Shown here in pieces: positions 1 to 6,535 of a stretch of DNA of 16,087 nt (position 1 is its first letter; each line of letters opens with the position of its first letter). Both the position numbers and the translations under genes were made by a program. The DNA is taken from positions 1 through 16,087 of the forward strand of contig JAGXNT010000078.1 in the NCBI GenBank assembly GCA_019894765.1, given 5' to 3'. The notes under the pieces were generated by a model, which ran no database searches, was not told the origin of the DNA, and saw nothing but the letters and a program-made list of their open reading frames with translations. Origin of the DNA: Candidatus Heimdallarchaeota archaeon (lineage in GTDB: Archaea > Asgardarchaeota > Heimdallarchaeia > JABLTI01).

Positions 1-8
1 TATTGTTC

Positions 9-38
9 AAGTCTTTCTCATTAATAAAGACTTTTTTT
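9..38 (+). terminator. Intrinsic-type terminator of a gene upstream of the window
   Basis: AAGTCTTT (9-16) and AAAGACTT (26-33) form a perfect 8-bp stem with a 9-nt loop, followed directly by a T run to position 38. A T-rich tail follows the stem only on the + strand, so the hairpin most likely ends a + strand gene lying before the window. Archaeal termination often needs only the T run, so the hairpin may be accessory. Confidence 0.5.
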
Positions 39-85
39 AAAAAAAAGAGAAGATTATTTATTCTCGAAGCTGTTTCACATTATTC

Positions 86-826
86 ATGAAAGTTATACCT
101 GTCATGGATCTTCTAAATGGGCAAGTAGTTCAAGGAAAAGGTGGTCGAAGAAACGACTATCAACCATTTCGAGATTCTGTTATTTCAAATGATCCAGCTC
201 CACTTTGTGTTGCCACTGCTTTTCATGAGAAGCTAGCTTTAGATTGGTTTTACATAGCAGATCTAGATAGAATTCAATCCATAAATAATGCTGAGTTAAA
301 TAAGAACATCATCATTGAATTAGTTGAAACATCTAACTACAAAATATCAATTGATGCAGGTTGCAAGCAATTAGAGGACATTGAGGAAGTAATTGATTGG
401 GGTGTTGATCAGGTTATTATTGGTACTGAAACTCTTAGGTCTTTAGAGGTTTTAGAAAAAGCTGTGTCAGAATTTAATCCTCAGAAAATTATCTTAAGTG
501 TTGATTTTAAAGGTGGAGAATTACTAGCTAATAGTGAAGAAATACGCAAGATAAAACCAATTGAAATTGCTGAGATTGCGGGAAAATTAGGATTAAAAGC
601 AATCATTGTTCTTGAGCTGCAAAAAGTAGGCAGCCAAACAGGACCACTAAATGATTCTTTATTACAAATTGTGGAGAACGTATCATCAATTCCTATAATC
701 ACCGGAGGAGGTGTACGCAGTATAGAAGACTTGAGTGTCTTAAAGAAAAAGGGTATAATGGGAGCTTTAGTAGCTACTGCATTTCACAATGGAAATATAA
801 AGAAAGAGGATTTAGAAGATCTTTAG
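86..826 (+). CDS. HisA-related TIM-barrel protein (COG1411 / hisAF_rel type)
   Basis: A 246-residue (beta/alpha)8 barrel of the HisA/HisF family, of normal HisA length. The opening IPVMDLLNGQVVQG (residues 4-17) is the first barrel strand, with Asp8 at the HisA catalytic-acid position. Asp140 in ILSVDFKGG sits where the second HisA acid lies. GGGVRS (207-212) is the typical phosphate-binding loop. The stretch GRRNDYQPFRDSV (20-32) and the later IADLDRI are typical of the HisA-related group called COG1411, not of true ProFAR isomerase. No other histidine gene is nearby, so the substrate is unknown; a sugar-phosphate or ribonucleotide isomerisation is an inference from the fold. The ATG at 86 lacks a ribosome binding site. 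An AT-rich box at about 52-60 lies at the right distance for a leaderless transcript. The gene overlaps the end of convergent purM by 4 bases. Confidence 0.8.
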   Translation: MKVIPVMDLLNGQVVQGKGGRRNDYQPFRDSVISNDPAPLCVATAFHEKLALDWFYIADLDRIQSINNAELNKNIIIELVETSNYKISIDAGCKQLEDIEEVIDWGVDQVIIGTETLRSLEVLEKAVSEFNPQKIILSVDFKGGELLANSEEIRKIKPIEIAEIAGKLGLKAIIVLELQKVGSQTGPLNDSLLQIVENVSSIPIITGGGVRSIEDLSVLKKKGIMGALVATAFHNGNIKKEDLEDL

Positions 827-1962
827 TACTTATCAGCGGGATACTCGATTGTTTCCGACGGTAATTCTAAAATTATCTTCTTTTCATCAATTATTGAACC
901 AATTCTAAATAACTTCTTCCCGTGTTTCTTACATATTTCTTTTAGTGTTGCTTCTTCAGTTTCTGGGGCAATAACACAAAAGCCTACACCCATGTTGAAA
1001 GTCTTATACATTTCTTTTACTGAAACATTGCCCATTTTCTGAATTAATTTGAAAATAGGGAGTGGTTCAGGTAATGAATCAAGCTTAACACCAACAGTTG
1101 TTTTTGCTTGTCTCATTAATCGGGCTAATTTAAGGAAGGATCCACCTGTGATATTAGCTAAACCATGAATATCAGCTTTATTAATCATCTCAAGAACTTC
1201 TTGTACATAAATCAAAGTTGGTTTGATTAATTCTTCACCGAGATGTAAGCCATCAACGACGTCATTTACTGTATGTTTTTCTAATAAGACACTTCTCGCT
1301 AATGAGTAGCCATTTGAATGCAAACCATTGCTTTCAATACCATAGATGATATCATCCGGTATAATTTTATCACCTAGAACGAGTTTCTTTTTCTCAACCA
1401 AACCAATTGCAGTTCCTGCTAAATCAAATCCTTTACCATTATGACCTCGGATAATATCTGGCAAAGTAGCTGTTTCTCCTCCTACCACAGCAATTTTTGA
1501 TTGAATTGCTCCTTCAACTAATCCCATTGCTATTTGATTTGCCATGATTGAATCAGGTTGTTCTATAGCGAAATAATCTACAAAAACAAGCGGTTCTGCA
1601 CCAACACAAATCAAATCATTCACATTCATAGCAATACAATCAATGCCTACAGTATCGAATTTCTCGAGCATTTCTGCAATAAGAACCTTCGAGCCAACAC
1701 CATCAACTGTAACCACTAAGTATTTGTCAGGTATACCGATATCAACAATCCCGCCATAGTGGGACATTGCAGGTAAAAATTTAGCGTTTGGATTTAATTT
1801 GAAGGTTTTTGGAAGCAATTTCCAGATTTCTTCAATTACTTTTCCTTCTTCAGCTATATCTACACCTGATTTCTTGTAAGTTGCACCTTTTTCATCCAAA
1901 TCTTTCACCTCAGGTTCGGTATCTACTTCGTTGTCAGAACCTGTTGTAGTTTTTTTACTCAA
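823..1962 (-). CDS. purM: Phosphoribosylformylglycinamidine cyclo-ligase (AIR synthetase)
   Basis: PurM closes FGAM to aminoimidazole ribotide (AIR) with ATP, the fifth step of purine synthesis, in the cytoplasm. Family signs are DGVGSK (87-92), NVNDL (113-117), GGETA (161-165), SNGLHSNGYSLAR (211-223) and FNMGVGFCVI (322-331). The usual PurM beginning (TYKKSGVDI) appears only at residue 28, so there is an extra acidic, Lys/Asp/Glu/Thr-rich N-terminus of 27 residues. The start is a TTG with GAGGT at 1974-1970 and a 7-nt spacer, which argues that this extension is translated. The ATG at 1967-1965 is out of frame and stops after two codons. In-frame GTG (V19) and TTG (L22) remain possible shorter starts. 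The gene stands apart from purSQL and purF and on the opposite strand. A TATA-like TTTAAAATAA lies at 2030-2021. Confidence 0.96.
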   Translation of the reverse strand: MSKKTTTGSDNEVDTEPEVKDLDEKGATYKKSGVDIAEEGKVIEEIWKLLPKTFKLNPNAKFLPAMSHYGGIVDIGIPDKYLVVTVDGVGSKVLIAEMLEKFDTVGIDCIAMNVNDLICVGAEPLVFVDYFAIEQPDSIMANQIAMGLVEGAIQSKIAVVGGETATLPDIIRGHNGKGFDLAGTAIGLVEKKKLVLGDKIIPDDIIYGIESNGLHSNGYSLARSVLLEKHTVNDVVDGLHLGEELIKPTLIYVQEVLEMINKADIHGLANITGGSFLKLARLMRQAKTTVGVKLDSLPEPLPIFKLIQKMGNVSVKEMYKTFNMGVGFCVIAPETEEATLKEICKKHGKKLFRIGSIIDEKKIILELPSETIEYPADKY

Positions 1963-2071
1963 AACATATACCTCATTAAATGAGCATTTAGTGGCTTTGA
2001 ATGTCTATGTCAATTGGATTTTATTTTAAACTTAAGTCTTTCTAAGATTATTAATTGGAAAACGTAATAGG

Positions 2072-2842
2072 TTATTTTCTCTTATTGATAAATTGATGAA
2101 TGGATTTAAACAATAATTCCTTATCAGGTCCAACTGAAACGATATGTTGAGAATCAGGAAGAAGCACTAATTCTTTATCTTCTGTGGGAATTAATTTCTG
2201 GAGTATTTTATAACCTTCGGGATCCACTCGGTCATCTTTTTCTCCTTGGATTATTAAAGTTGGAATCTTAATTTTTGATAAGACATTTCTTTGAGTGTAT
2301 TTTGAAAGCTTTACAGCTTCATGTACAGCACTCATAGGATATTTGAGATAGCTAATGAGATTATTGTCTTTGAAGTATTGAGCAGTTTCTTCACTCTTAG
2401 AGAAATATGGTTTCAAGTATTTCATTATTGGAAATAGAAAAGCAACTCTCGAGAGAATTTTTGGTTTGATTTTTAGAAATGACGAGATCAAAATTAATCC
2501 TTTTAGTTGTTTTTCATAATCAATAGCCGCTTGAGCTGCAAGTAGAGCACCCATTGAGAATCCAACCACAAAATCAAATCCATTATTTTCATCAAAAATC
2601 TCTGTTATTGAATTCTGCCAATCGGCTACTTTCTTCGTTTGTAAATCCTCCGGAGCTGTTCCATGTCCTGGAAGTAAAATTGAGTAAATGTCATACTTTT
2701 TCTTGTATAGATAATTGCCAATGGGTCTTACCTCAGTCGGTGTCGCTGTAAACCCATGTATAAGAAGAATTTTCGGCCCTTTAGCTTTCAATCGAAAAGG
2801 TTCAGCACCGGGAATAATCGGGAATTGTTTTTTCTCACTCAT
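2072..2842 (-). CDS. Alpha/beta hydrolase, Est30/monoglyceride-lipase-like carboxylesterase
   Basis: A 256-residue serine hydrolase with a complete triad. The oxyanion motif HGFTATPTEVRP begins at residue 29. LLPGHG is at 56-61. The nucleophile elbow GFSMG gives Ser96. The acid is Asp203 in QGEKDDRVDP and the base is His233 in PDSQHIVS. The arrangement matches the carboxylesterase YvaK/Est30 group (COG1647), which cleaves esters of short to medium acyl chains or monoacylglycerols. The true substrate cannot be read from the sequence. There is no signal peptide, so it is expected to be cytoplasmic. The ATG has no clear ribosome binding site, and a TATA-like CTATAACT at 2878-2871 suggests a very short leader. 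It lies 93 nt after membrane regulator 1 on the same strand, but probably has its own promoter. Confidence 0.85.
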   Translation of the reverse strand: MSEKKQFPIIPGAEPFRLKAKGPKILLIHGFTATPTEVRPIGNYLYKKKYDIYSILLPGHGTAPEDLQTKKVADWQNSITEIFDENNGFDFVVGFSMGALLAAQAAIDYEKQLKGLILISSFLKIKPKILSRVAFLFPIMKYLKPYFSKSEETAQYFKDNNLISYLKYPMSAVHEAVKLSKYTQRNVLSKIKIPTLIIQGEKDDRVDPEGYKILQKLIPTEDKELVLLPDSQHIVSVGPDKELLFKSIHQFINKRK

Positions 2843-2935
2843 GTATAGTCAAACCATAGACAAATTTCTAAGTTATAGTTTTATTGAACATAAAAAAGAT
2901 TATTGGATAATTAATTATGAAACAACTTTATTATT

Positions 2936-4027
2936 TCATTCAGGTTTCTCGTTGGAAACTCCAATGGTTTTGAAGGTAGGAGCAGTAATTGTTACTTTAT
3001 TGGTTCTTCCCCATCGTTCACGAACAAGAACGTCTCTTTGCTCAAGTTTGAGTAGTATTTGGGAGACTTTTGATTTCGAATAACCCGTTTTCTCACATAT
3101 TCTTCTTTGGGTGGAAACCCCACCATCTTGATTTATTGCTTTAATGACTTCTTGCTCGGTTTTTGTTAACAAAGAACTAACAAGTTGACTTTCAGCAGGT
3201 TTGACTTTAAATCTGTAAACTAGGAAAATAACTAGACAACCTAGAAGTATCCCAGCTAATAGTGTTAGGATGTAAAATAAAGGTTTAAGATTAGAGTCAT
3301 TTGGTATATCACTGGTTCGAGTAACAAATCTGATAAGAAATACATCATCATCATCCATATCCCGATTTTCTAGTACCCAGTAAATTTTGACTATTCCATC
3401 CTCTTCCACGATTCTAAGGGGATTAGGATAAACAGGTTCTGGAGGACTTTGATCTAAAAGATCGCTTTCAGAAGGCAAACACAATTCAAGTTCAAATAGG
3501 TCAGTTTTTCGAGGATGGGTAATTTCGAAATCCAACCCATAATATTCAATTGGTTCCTGAACAGAATAGATTACTGTATCAATCCGATATTCGATAGAGA
3601 AAACATAGGTTTCATTCGGAAATAACGGATATCTCATTGAAACATTGACCAAACTTCCAGTTGTTATGTTTATTAGCCATGTGAAACTTAGAGAGCCAAT
3701 CGGGTCATATGAAAAAACAGAGGAGATATTTTTACTAATTAAAACAGCAAAGAAATCCATTGGTTGAGAATCATTATTCGTAACAACATAAGTAGATGTT
3801 ACTTTAAGTGAATAATCATTATTTACTTTTATTTTCATGTGATGTGCAAGTAAAGTCTCATTCTCAATTGAATTAGGCATCAAAGTAGAAACAGTATTGC
3901 TTTGTTTATGAAAATTAGAATTAGTGATTAATTCCTTTGATTTCACGCTTTGAAGATTTATCGGATTCATTAACATAAATGTGGTAAAAAAGAAGATGAG
4001 GTATATTTTGAATTTGCGTGAAGTCAT
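2936..4027 (-). CDS. Membrane-anchored winged-helix regulator 1 (COG2512 type)
   Basis: A 363-residue protein with an unusual layout for a regulator. An N-terminal hydrophobic signal or anchor (about 8-26) is followed by a beta-rich ectodomain (about 55-240) with several N-x-S/T sites. A transmembrane helix (about 248-271) and a cytoplasmic winged helix (about 286-348) follow. The recognition helix is GYSKSKVSQILLKLE (315-329) and the wing is RERWGRTNKVTIT (336-348). This is the plan of archaeal COG2512 membrane-associated transcription regulators. It is paralogous to the gene at 5303-6424: the DNA-binding domain is about 78% identical (46 of 59, counted by eye), while the ectodomain is much more diverged. 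It follows surface protein A by 121 nt. It may sense an extracellular or envelope signal and act on DNA from the membrane, perhaps at the neighbouring surface-protein promoters (inference). The start is ATG with a weak GTGGT at 4038-4034. Confidence 0.85.
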   Translation of the reverse strand: MTSRKFKIYLIFFFTTFMLMNPINLQSVKSKELITNSNFHKQSNTVSTLMPNSIENETLLAHHMKIKVNNDYSLKVTSTYVVTNNDSQPMDFFAVLISKNISSVFSYDPIGSLSFTWLINITTGSLVNVSMRYPLFPNETYVFSIEYRIDTVIYSVQEPIEYYGLDFEITHPRKTDLFELELCLPSESDLLDQSPPEPVYPNPLRIVEEDGIVKIYWVLENRDMDDDDVFLIRFVTRTSDIPNDSNLKPLFYILTLLAGILLGCLVIFLVYRFKVKPAESQLVSSLLTKTEQEVIKAINQDGGVSTQRRICEKTGYSKSKVSQILLKLEQRDVLVRERWGRTNKVTITAPTFKTIGVSNEKPE

Positions 4028-4051
4028 GTTGTTACCACACTTAGAGAATAA

Positions 4052-4060
4052 TTAAACAAG
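4052..4060. promoter_or_regulatory. Possible regulator half-site upstream of membrane regulator 1
   Basis: TTAAACAAG matches 8 of 9 bases of the TTAAACAAT half-site seen in both surface-protein promoters. It lies 25 nt upstream of the regulator 1 start. No partner half at the 8-nt spacing is present; a looser GTTTCA lies about 15 nt further upstream. In AT-rich DNA a single half-site can arise by chance. Confidence 0.25.
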
Positions 4061-4103
4061 ATTATAATGATATCGTTTCAGCTATTTTTTTCAATATAAT
4101 GAA

Positions 4104-4136
4104 AATGTGATCTTGGTTTTTTCCCAAAATCACATT
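4104..4136 (-). terminator. Strong hairpin just downstream of surface protein A
   Basis: AATGTGAT (4104-4111) and ATCACATT (4129-4136) form 8 perfect base pairs. After a single mismatch, the inner TTGG (4113-4116) pairs with CCAA (4124-4127) around a 7-nt loop. On the minus strand it begins 12 nt after the surface protein A stop codon and is followed by T-rich sequence. It fits a terminator or a 3'-end stabilising stem between surface protein A and regulator 1, and may let the two genes be expressed at different levels. Confidence 0.5.
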
Positions 4137-4148
4137 CAGAGAAAGCTA

Positions 4149-5114
4149 TTATTTTCTTTTTCTTACGATAGCGGCTATTGCAGCTGTCGCAATTATCCCA
4201 CCAATTATTGGGAAGATATATAGTGGAAAGCTGAACGCGTCTGGAAATATACCTATGGAGGGGTCATGTCTTAAGGTATATGAATCGCCATAATTTGGAT
4301 AAGTTAACCAGAAGTGAATCATTCCGGGTACTCCTGGACCTACACCTTGAGCGCCATCTTCAATGTATGCTGTTCCCACGTCAATTGTTGAGATTTTAAC
4401 TAAATTATCATATACATCAGCGAAAGTTGCCCATTCGTAAAAAGCGACTTTTTTATTGCCCTGTTCTTCACTTTCAAATTGCATGGTTCTTGTAGTATTA
4501 CCATTTTCAGCTGTTGTTCCATTCCTTACGCGAACTCTATGTCGTTGTTGAGATTCTAAAACTTGGGATTTGACTGCTAGTCCTGCTGCCCCTGGGCTGA
4601 AAACCCAATCTTTAACTACAATATCAAACTTTACTTCAGCTAGTGCATCTACAATTTGATCAGTTCCTTCAACTGGTTGATCAGTTTCATAGATGTTTAT
4701 TATGAATTGTACTTCAGCATCATTTGCTAAGCCTGAAAGTGTTAAAGTTACAGTAACAGATGTTTCATCTTCTACTATCTCAGATATCCAATCACTAGTA
4801 ACTAAATTGTAAGAAATACCACCTAGTTCTCCATTAGTATCTAGAGTATCATCAGGTCCAAAATACTCTTGTAATTTTGTGAATTGAACATTGTACATTT
4901 CATCTGATGTGCTTTGATTTCCATACCACCAAATAAAGTGTGGTTTTCCATCAACTAGTTTCAAAGTAATATAATCAGTTGAAATTGTAATTGCATCTTG
5001 TCCTTCCTTAACACCTATTTTTTCACTTTGTGCAGAGACATTATTAGTAATTGCAGGTAAGAAGAATAGGGCTATGAGTGAGATGCCGATCATTAATTTT
5101 GTTTTTGTTTTCAT
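4149..5114 (-). CDS. Surface protein A: secreted ectodomain with C-terminal membrane anchor, function unknown
   Basis: Not matched to a named family. The 321 residues comprise a signal peptide (about 1-28, plausible cleavage after NNVSA), a beta-rich extracellular domain, and a C-terminal hydrophobic anchor (about 297-317) ending in the basic tail RKRK. This signal peptide plus tail anchor plan is common for archaeal envelope proteins; a CTERM-type sorting tail is possible but not evident. Marked stretches are LQEYFGPDD (81-89), ELGGISYNL (96-104), LTLSGLAN (124-131) and DIVVKDWVFSPGAAGLAVKS (164-183), which recur in paralogue B at 6536-7513. It has four N-x-S/T sequons. The ATG has GAGGT at 5126-5122 and a 7-nt spacer. 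Its long leader (about 90 nt if the TATA call is right) and operator-like repeats suggest controlled expression. It sits between the two membrane regulators. Confidence 0.8.
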   Translation of the reverse strand: MKTKTKLMIGISLIALFFLPAITNNVSAQSEKIGVKEGQDAITISTDYITLKLVDGKPHFIWWYGNQSTSDEMYNVQFTKLQEYFGPDDTLDTNGELGGISYNLVTSDWISEIVEDETSVTVTLTLSGLANDAEVQFIINIYETDQPVEGTDQIVDALAEVKFDIVVKDWVFSPGAAGLAVKSQVLESQQRHRVRVRNGTTAENGNTTRTMQFESEEQGNKKVAFYEWATFADVYDNLVKISTIDVGTAYIEDGAQGVGPGVPGMIHFWLTYPNYGDSYTLRHDPSIGIFPDAFSFPLYIFPIIGGIIATAAIAAIVRKRK

Positions 5115-5226
5115 TTTTCTAACCTCTTAATTTTTTTTAAGATCCATTTTTTGTCATTAACTCAAACTTATAGTTGAGAAATTTACTTCACAATTCCCGC
5201 GATCTGGGTAAATGCTTACTAAAATA

Positions 5227-5233
5227 CATATAG
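5227..5233 (-). promoter_or_regulatory. TATA-like element of surface protein A promoter
   Basis: On the minus strand this reads CTATATG. It lies 13 nt downstream of the inverted repeat at 5247-5272. The surface protein B gene has CTATAC at nearly the same distance from the same repeat. Transcription would start near 5204, giving a leader of about 90 nt. Confidence 0.45.
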
Positions 5234-5246
5234 AATGAAGTTTATT

Positions 5247-5272
5247 TTAAACAATCTTTGACAATGGTTCAA
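5247..5272. promoter_or_regulatory. Operator-like inverted repeat upstream of surface protein A
   Basis: TTAAACAAT (5247-5255), an 8-nt spacer, then ATGGTTCAA (5264-5272), whose reverse complement TTGAACCAT matches the first half at 7 of 9 positions. The same arrangement occurs at 7569-7594 ahead of paralogue B, with the first half identical. It lies upstream of a TATA-like box, the place of an archaeal activator or upstream repressor site. The neighbouring winged-helix regulators are the natural candidates to bind it (inference). Confidence 0.55.
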
Positions 5273-5295
5273 GAATGGTTCAAAATGGGTTCAAA
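5262..5295. repeat. 11-bp tandem repeat of the operator half-site (3 copies)
   Basis: ATGGTTCAA begins at 5264 and again at 5275. A third copy with one extra G (ATGGGTTCAA) begins at 5286. The 11-bp period is close to one helical turn, so bound proteins would stack on one face of the DNA. The first copy is the right half of the inverted repeat at 5247-5272. The array ends 8 nt from the stop codon of membrane regulator 2. Confidence 0.7.
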
Positions 5296-5302
5296 ATCAA
5301 AT

Positions 5303-6424
5303 TTAGTCATCAAATTCTTTGCTCTTTTGAATTTCTGCTTCCCCACTTTCAAGTTCTATATTTAGGAAAGAAGGATTTGTGATTGTTACTTTATTTGTTC
5401 TACCCCAGCGTTCACGTTTCAAGACATTCTTTTCTTCCAGTTTCAGTAAAATCTGTGATACTTTTGATTTTGAGTATCCGGTCCGTTCGCAAATTCGACG
5501 TTGTATTGCTATTCCGCCTTCATCATTAATAGCTTGAATAACTGCTTGTTCAGAATCAGATAGTAGGGAACTAACTAGCTCAGATTTAACTGGATGATAT
5601 TTTCGCTTTATAATTAAATAGGAAACAAGTGTACTTATAGCTATGCCACCTAGGAAAGCAAGTATAACATAGAGGAATAGATAGGGGTTTGACGGATTAT
5701 CAATTGAAAAGGTAATATCTACTTCTTCGAACCTTATAGTAAACAGGTATTCAAAATAAGGAACGATATTCACAGACGTCCAAGCAATTTTCACAATGTT
5801 GTCTTCTGTGTAAACCCTTTCAGGTATAGGATATGTTGGGCGAGGGGATTCACCAGTAATCAAACCAAAACCAAGTGGTAATGAGATTTCTAAATCAAAT
5901 CTTTGAGTCTCTAAATAATGAAAAATGGCGTATTCAAGTGTAAAAAACTCTGAAGGTTCTTGAACGAGGAATGGCACCAATTCGGATAGAAAATAAGCAA
6001 TTGTTATTACATATTTTTGACCTTCAAGCAAAGGATACCTCATAGTTACGTTAAGAACACTGGAGTCTTCAAAAATATTCCAAGTAAATTCTAATGACCC
6101 GATCGGATCTGAAACAAATACATTACTAATTGAATCATTGATTACATACTGAAAATAATCAATAGTGCCATTTTCACTATTCTCAATGACTAAGGTCGAG
6201 TCAACACGTAATCTATAGTCTAATTGTATCTTCACTTTCATGTTATGAAAAATTATGAAGTCGCCATTTGAACTTGGAATAAATTCATTTGGATAAGTGG
6301 GAGAGCGATTTACAAAAGAAGGTGATTCAGCAAAATTATTCTCAGAACAAATTACCGGCAAGGAACCTTGAATTAAAACAAAGGTTGATAACAATATTAC
6401 CCCAATAATTTGTGATTTCTTCAT
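5303..6424 (-). CDS. Membrane-anchored winged-helix regulator 2 (COG2512 type)
   Basis: A 373-residue paralogue of the gene at 2936-4027 with the same plan: N-terminal signal or anchor (about 5-22), ectodomain (about 55-240), transmembrane helix (about 247-272), and cytoplasmic winged helix (about 288-349). Its recognition helix GYSKSKVSQILLKLE (316-330) is identical to that of regulator 1, and so is the wing RERWGRTNKVTIT (337-349). This implies that both read the same DNA site. The ectodomain keeps DPIGSL (106-111) and NVTMRYPLL (125-133) but is otherwise diverged, so the two may sense different signals. The C-terminal tail after the winged helix is acidic. The start ATG is preceded by GGGGA at 6435-6431 with a 6-nt spacer. 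It lies 111 nt after surface protein B and 188 nt before surface protein A on the same strand. Confidence 0.85.
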   Translation of the reverse strand: MKKSQIIGVILLSTFVLIQGSLPVICSENNFAESPSFVNRSPTYPNEFIPSSNGDFIIFHNMKVKIQLDYRLRVDSTLVIENSENGTIDYFQYVINDSISNVFVSDPIGSLEFTWNIFEDSSVLNVTMRYPLLEGQKYVITIAYFLSELVPFLVQEPSEFFTLEYAIFHYLETQRFDLEISLPLGFGLITGESPRPTYPIPERVYTEDNIVKIAWTSVNIVPYFEYLFTIRFEEVDITFSIDNPSNPYLFLYVILAFLGGIAISTLVSYLIIKRKYHPVKSELVSSLLSDSEQAVIQAINDEGGIAIQRRICERTGYSKSKVSQILLKLEEKNVLKRERWGRTNKVTITNPSFLNIELESGEAEIQKSKEFDD

Positions 6425-6444
6425 CTGATATCCCCAATTATAAT

Positions 6445-6462
6445 AATAGGTTTTACCCTATT
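6445..6462. promoter_or_regulatory. Inverted repeat in the leader of membrane regulator 2
   Basis: AATAGG (6445-6450) and CCTATT (6457-6462) are perfect inverted 6-mers around a 6-nt loop, just upstream of the ribosome binding site of regulator 2. It could be an operator or a leader hairpin. It does not resemble the TTAAACAAT-type repeat of the surface-protein promoters. Confidence 0.3.
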
Positions 6463-6493
6463 TTCAAAGACCTAATATCATAATTGTTAACTT

Positions 6494-6508
6494 ACTAAAA
6501 AATTTAGT
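6494..6508. terminator. Short palindrome after surface protein B
   Basis: ACTAAA (6494-6499) and TTTAGT (6503-6508) form a perfect 6-bp inverted repeat with a 3-nt centre, 28 nt downstream of the surface protein B stop. On the minus strand the repeat contains a T run. It could be a weak terminator or a regulator site for the next gene, and the sequence does not decide between them. Confidence 0.3.
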
Positions 6509-6535
6509 GGAATTAAAAGCAGAGAAGATAAAGGA

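Noticed and set aside
1965..1967. ATG just upstream of the purM TTG as the true start
   Set aside because: It is out of frame with purM and reaches a stop after two codons.
2715..3083. 122-codon open frame on the + strand
   Set aside because: It lies antisense across the start of the hydrolase and the end of membrane regulator 1, both with clear family features; the translation has no recognisable domain.
5262..5295. Possible CRISPR-like repeat array
   Set aside because: The unit is only about 11 bp with no spacers and no cas genes nearby; it fits a regulator site array.
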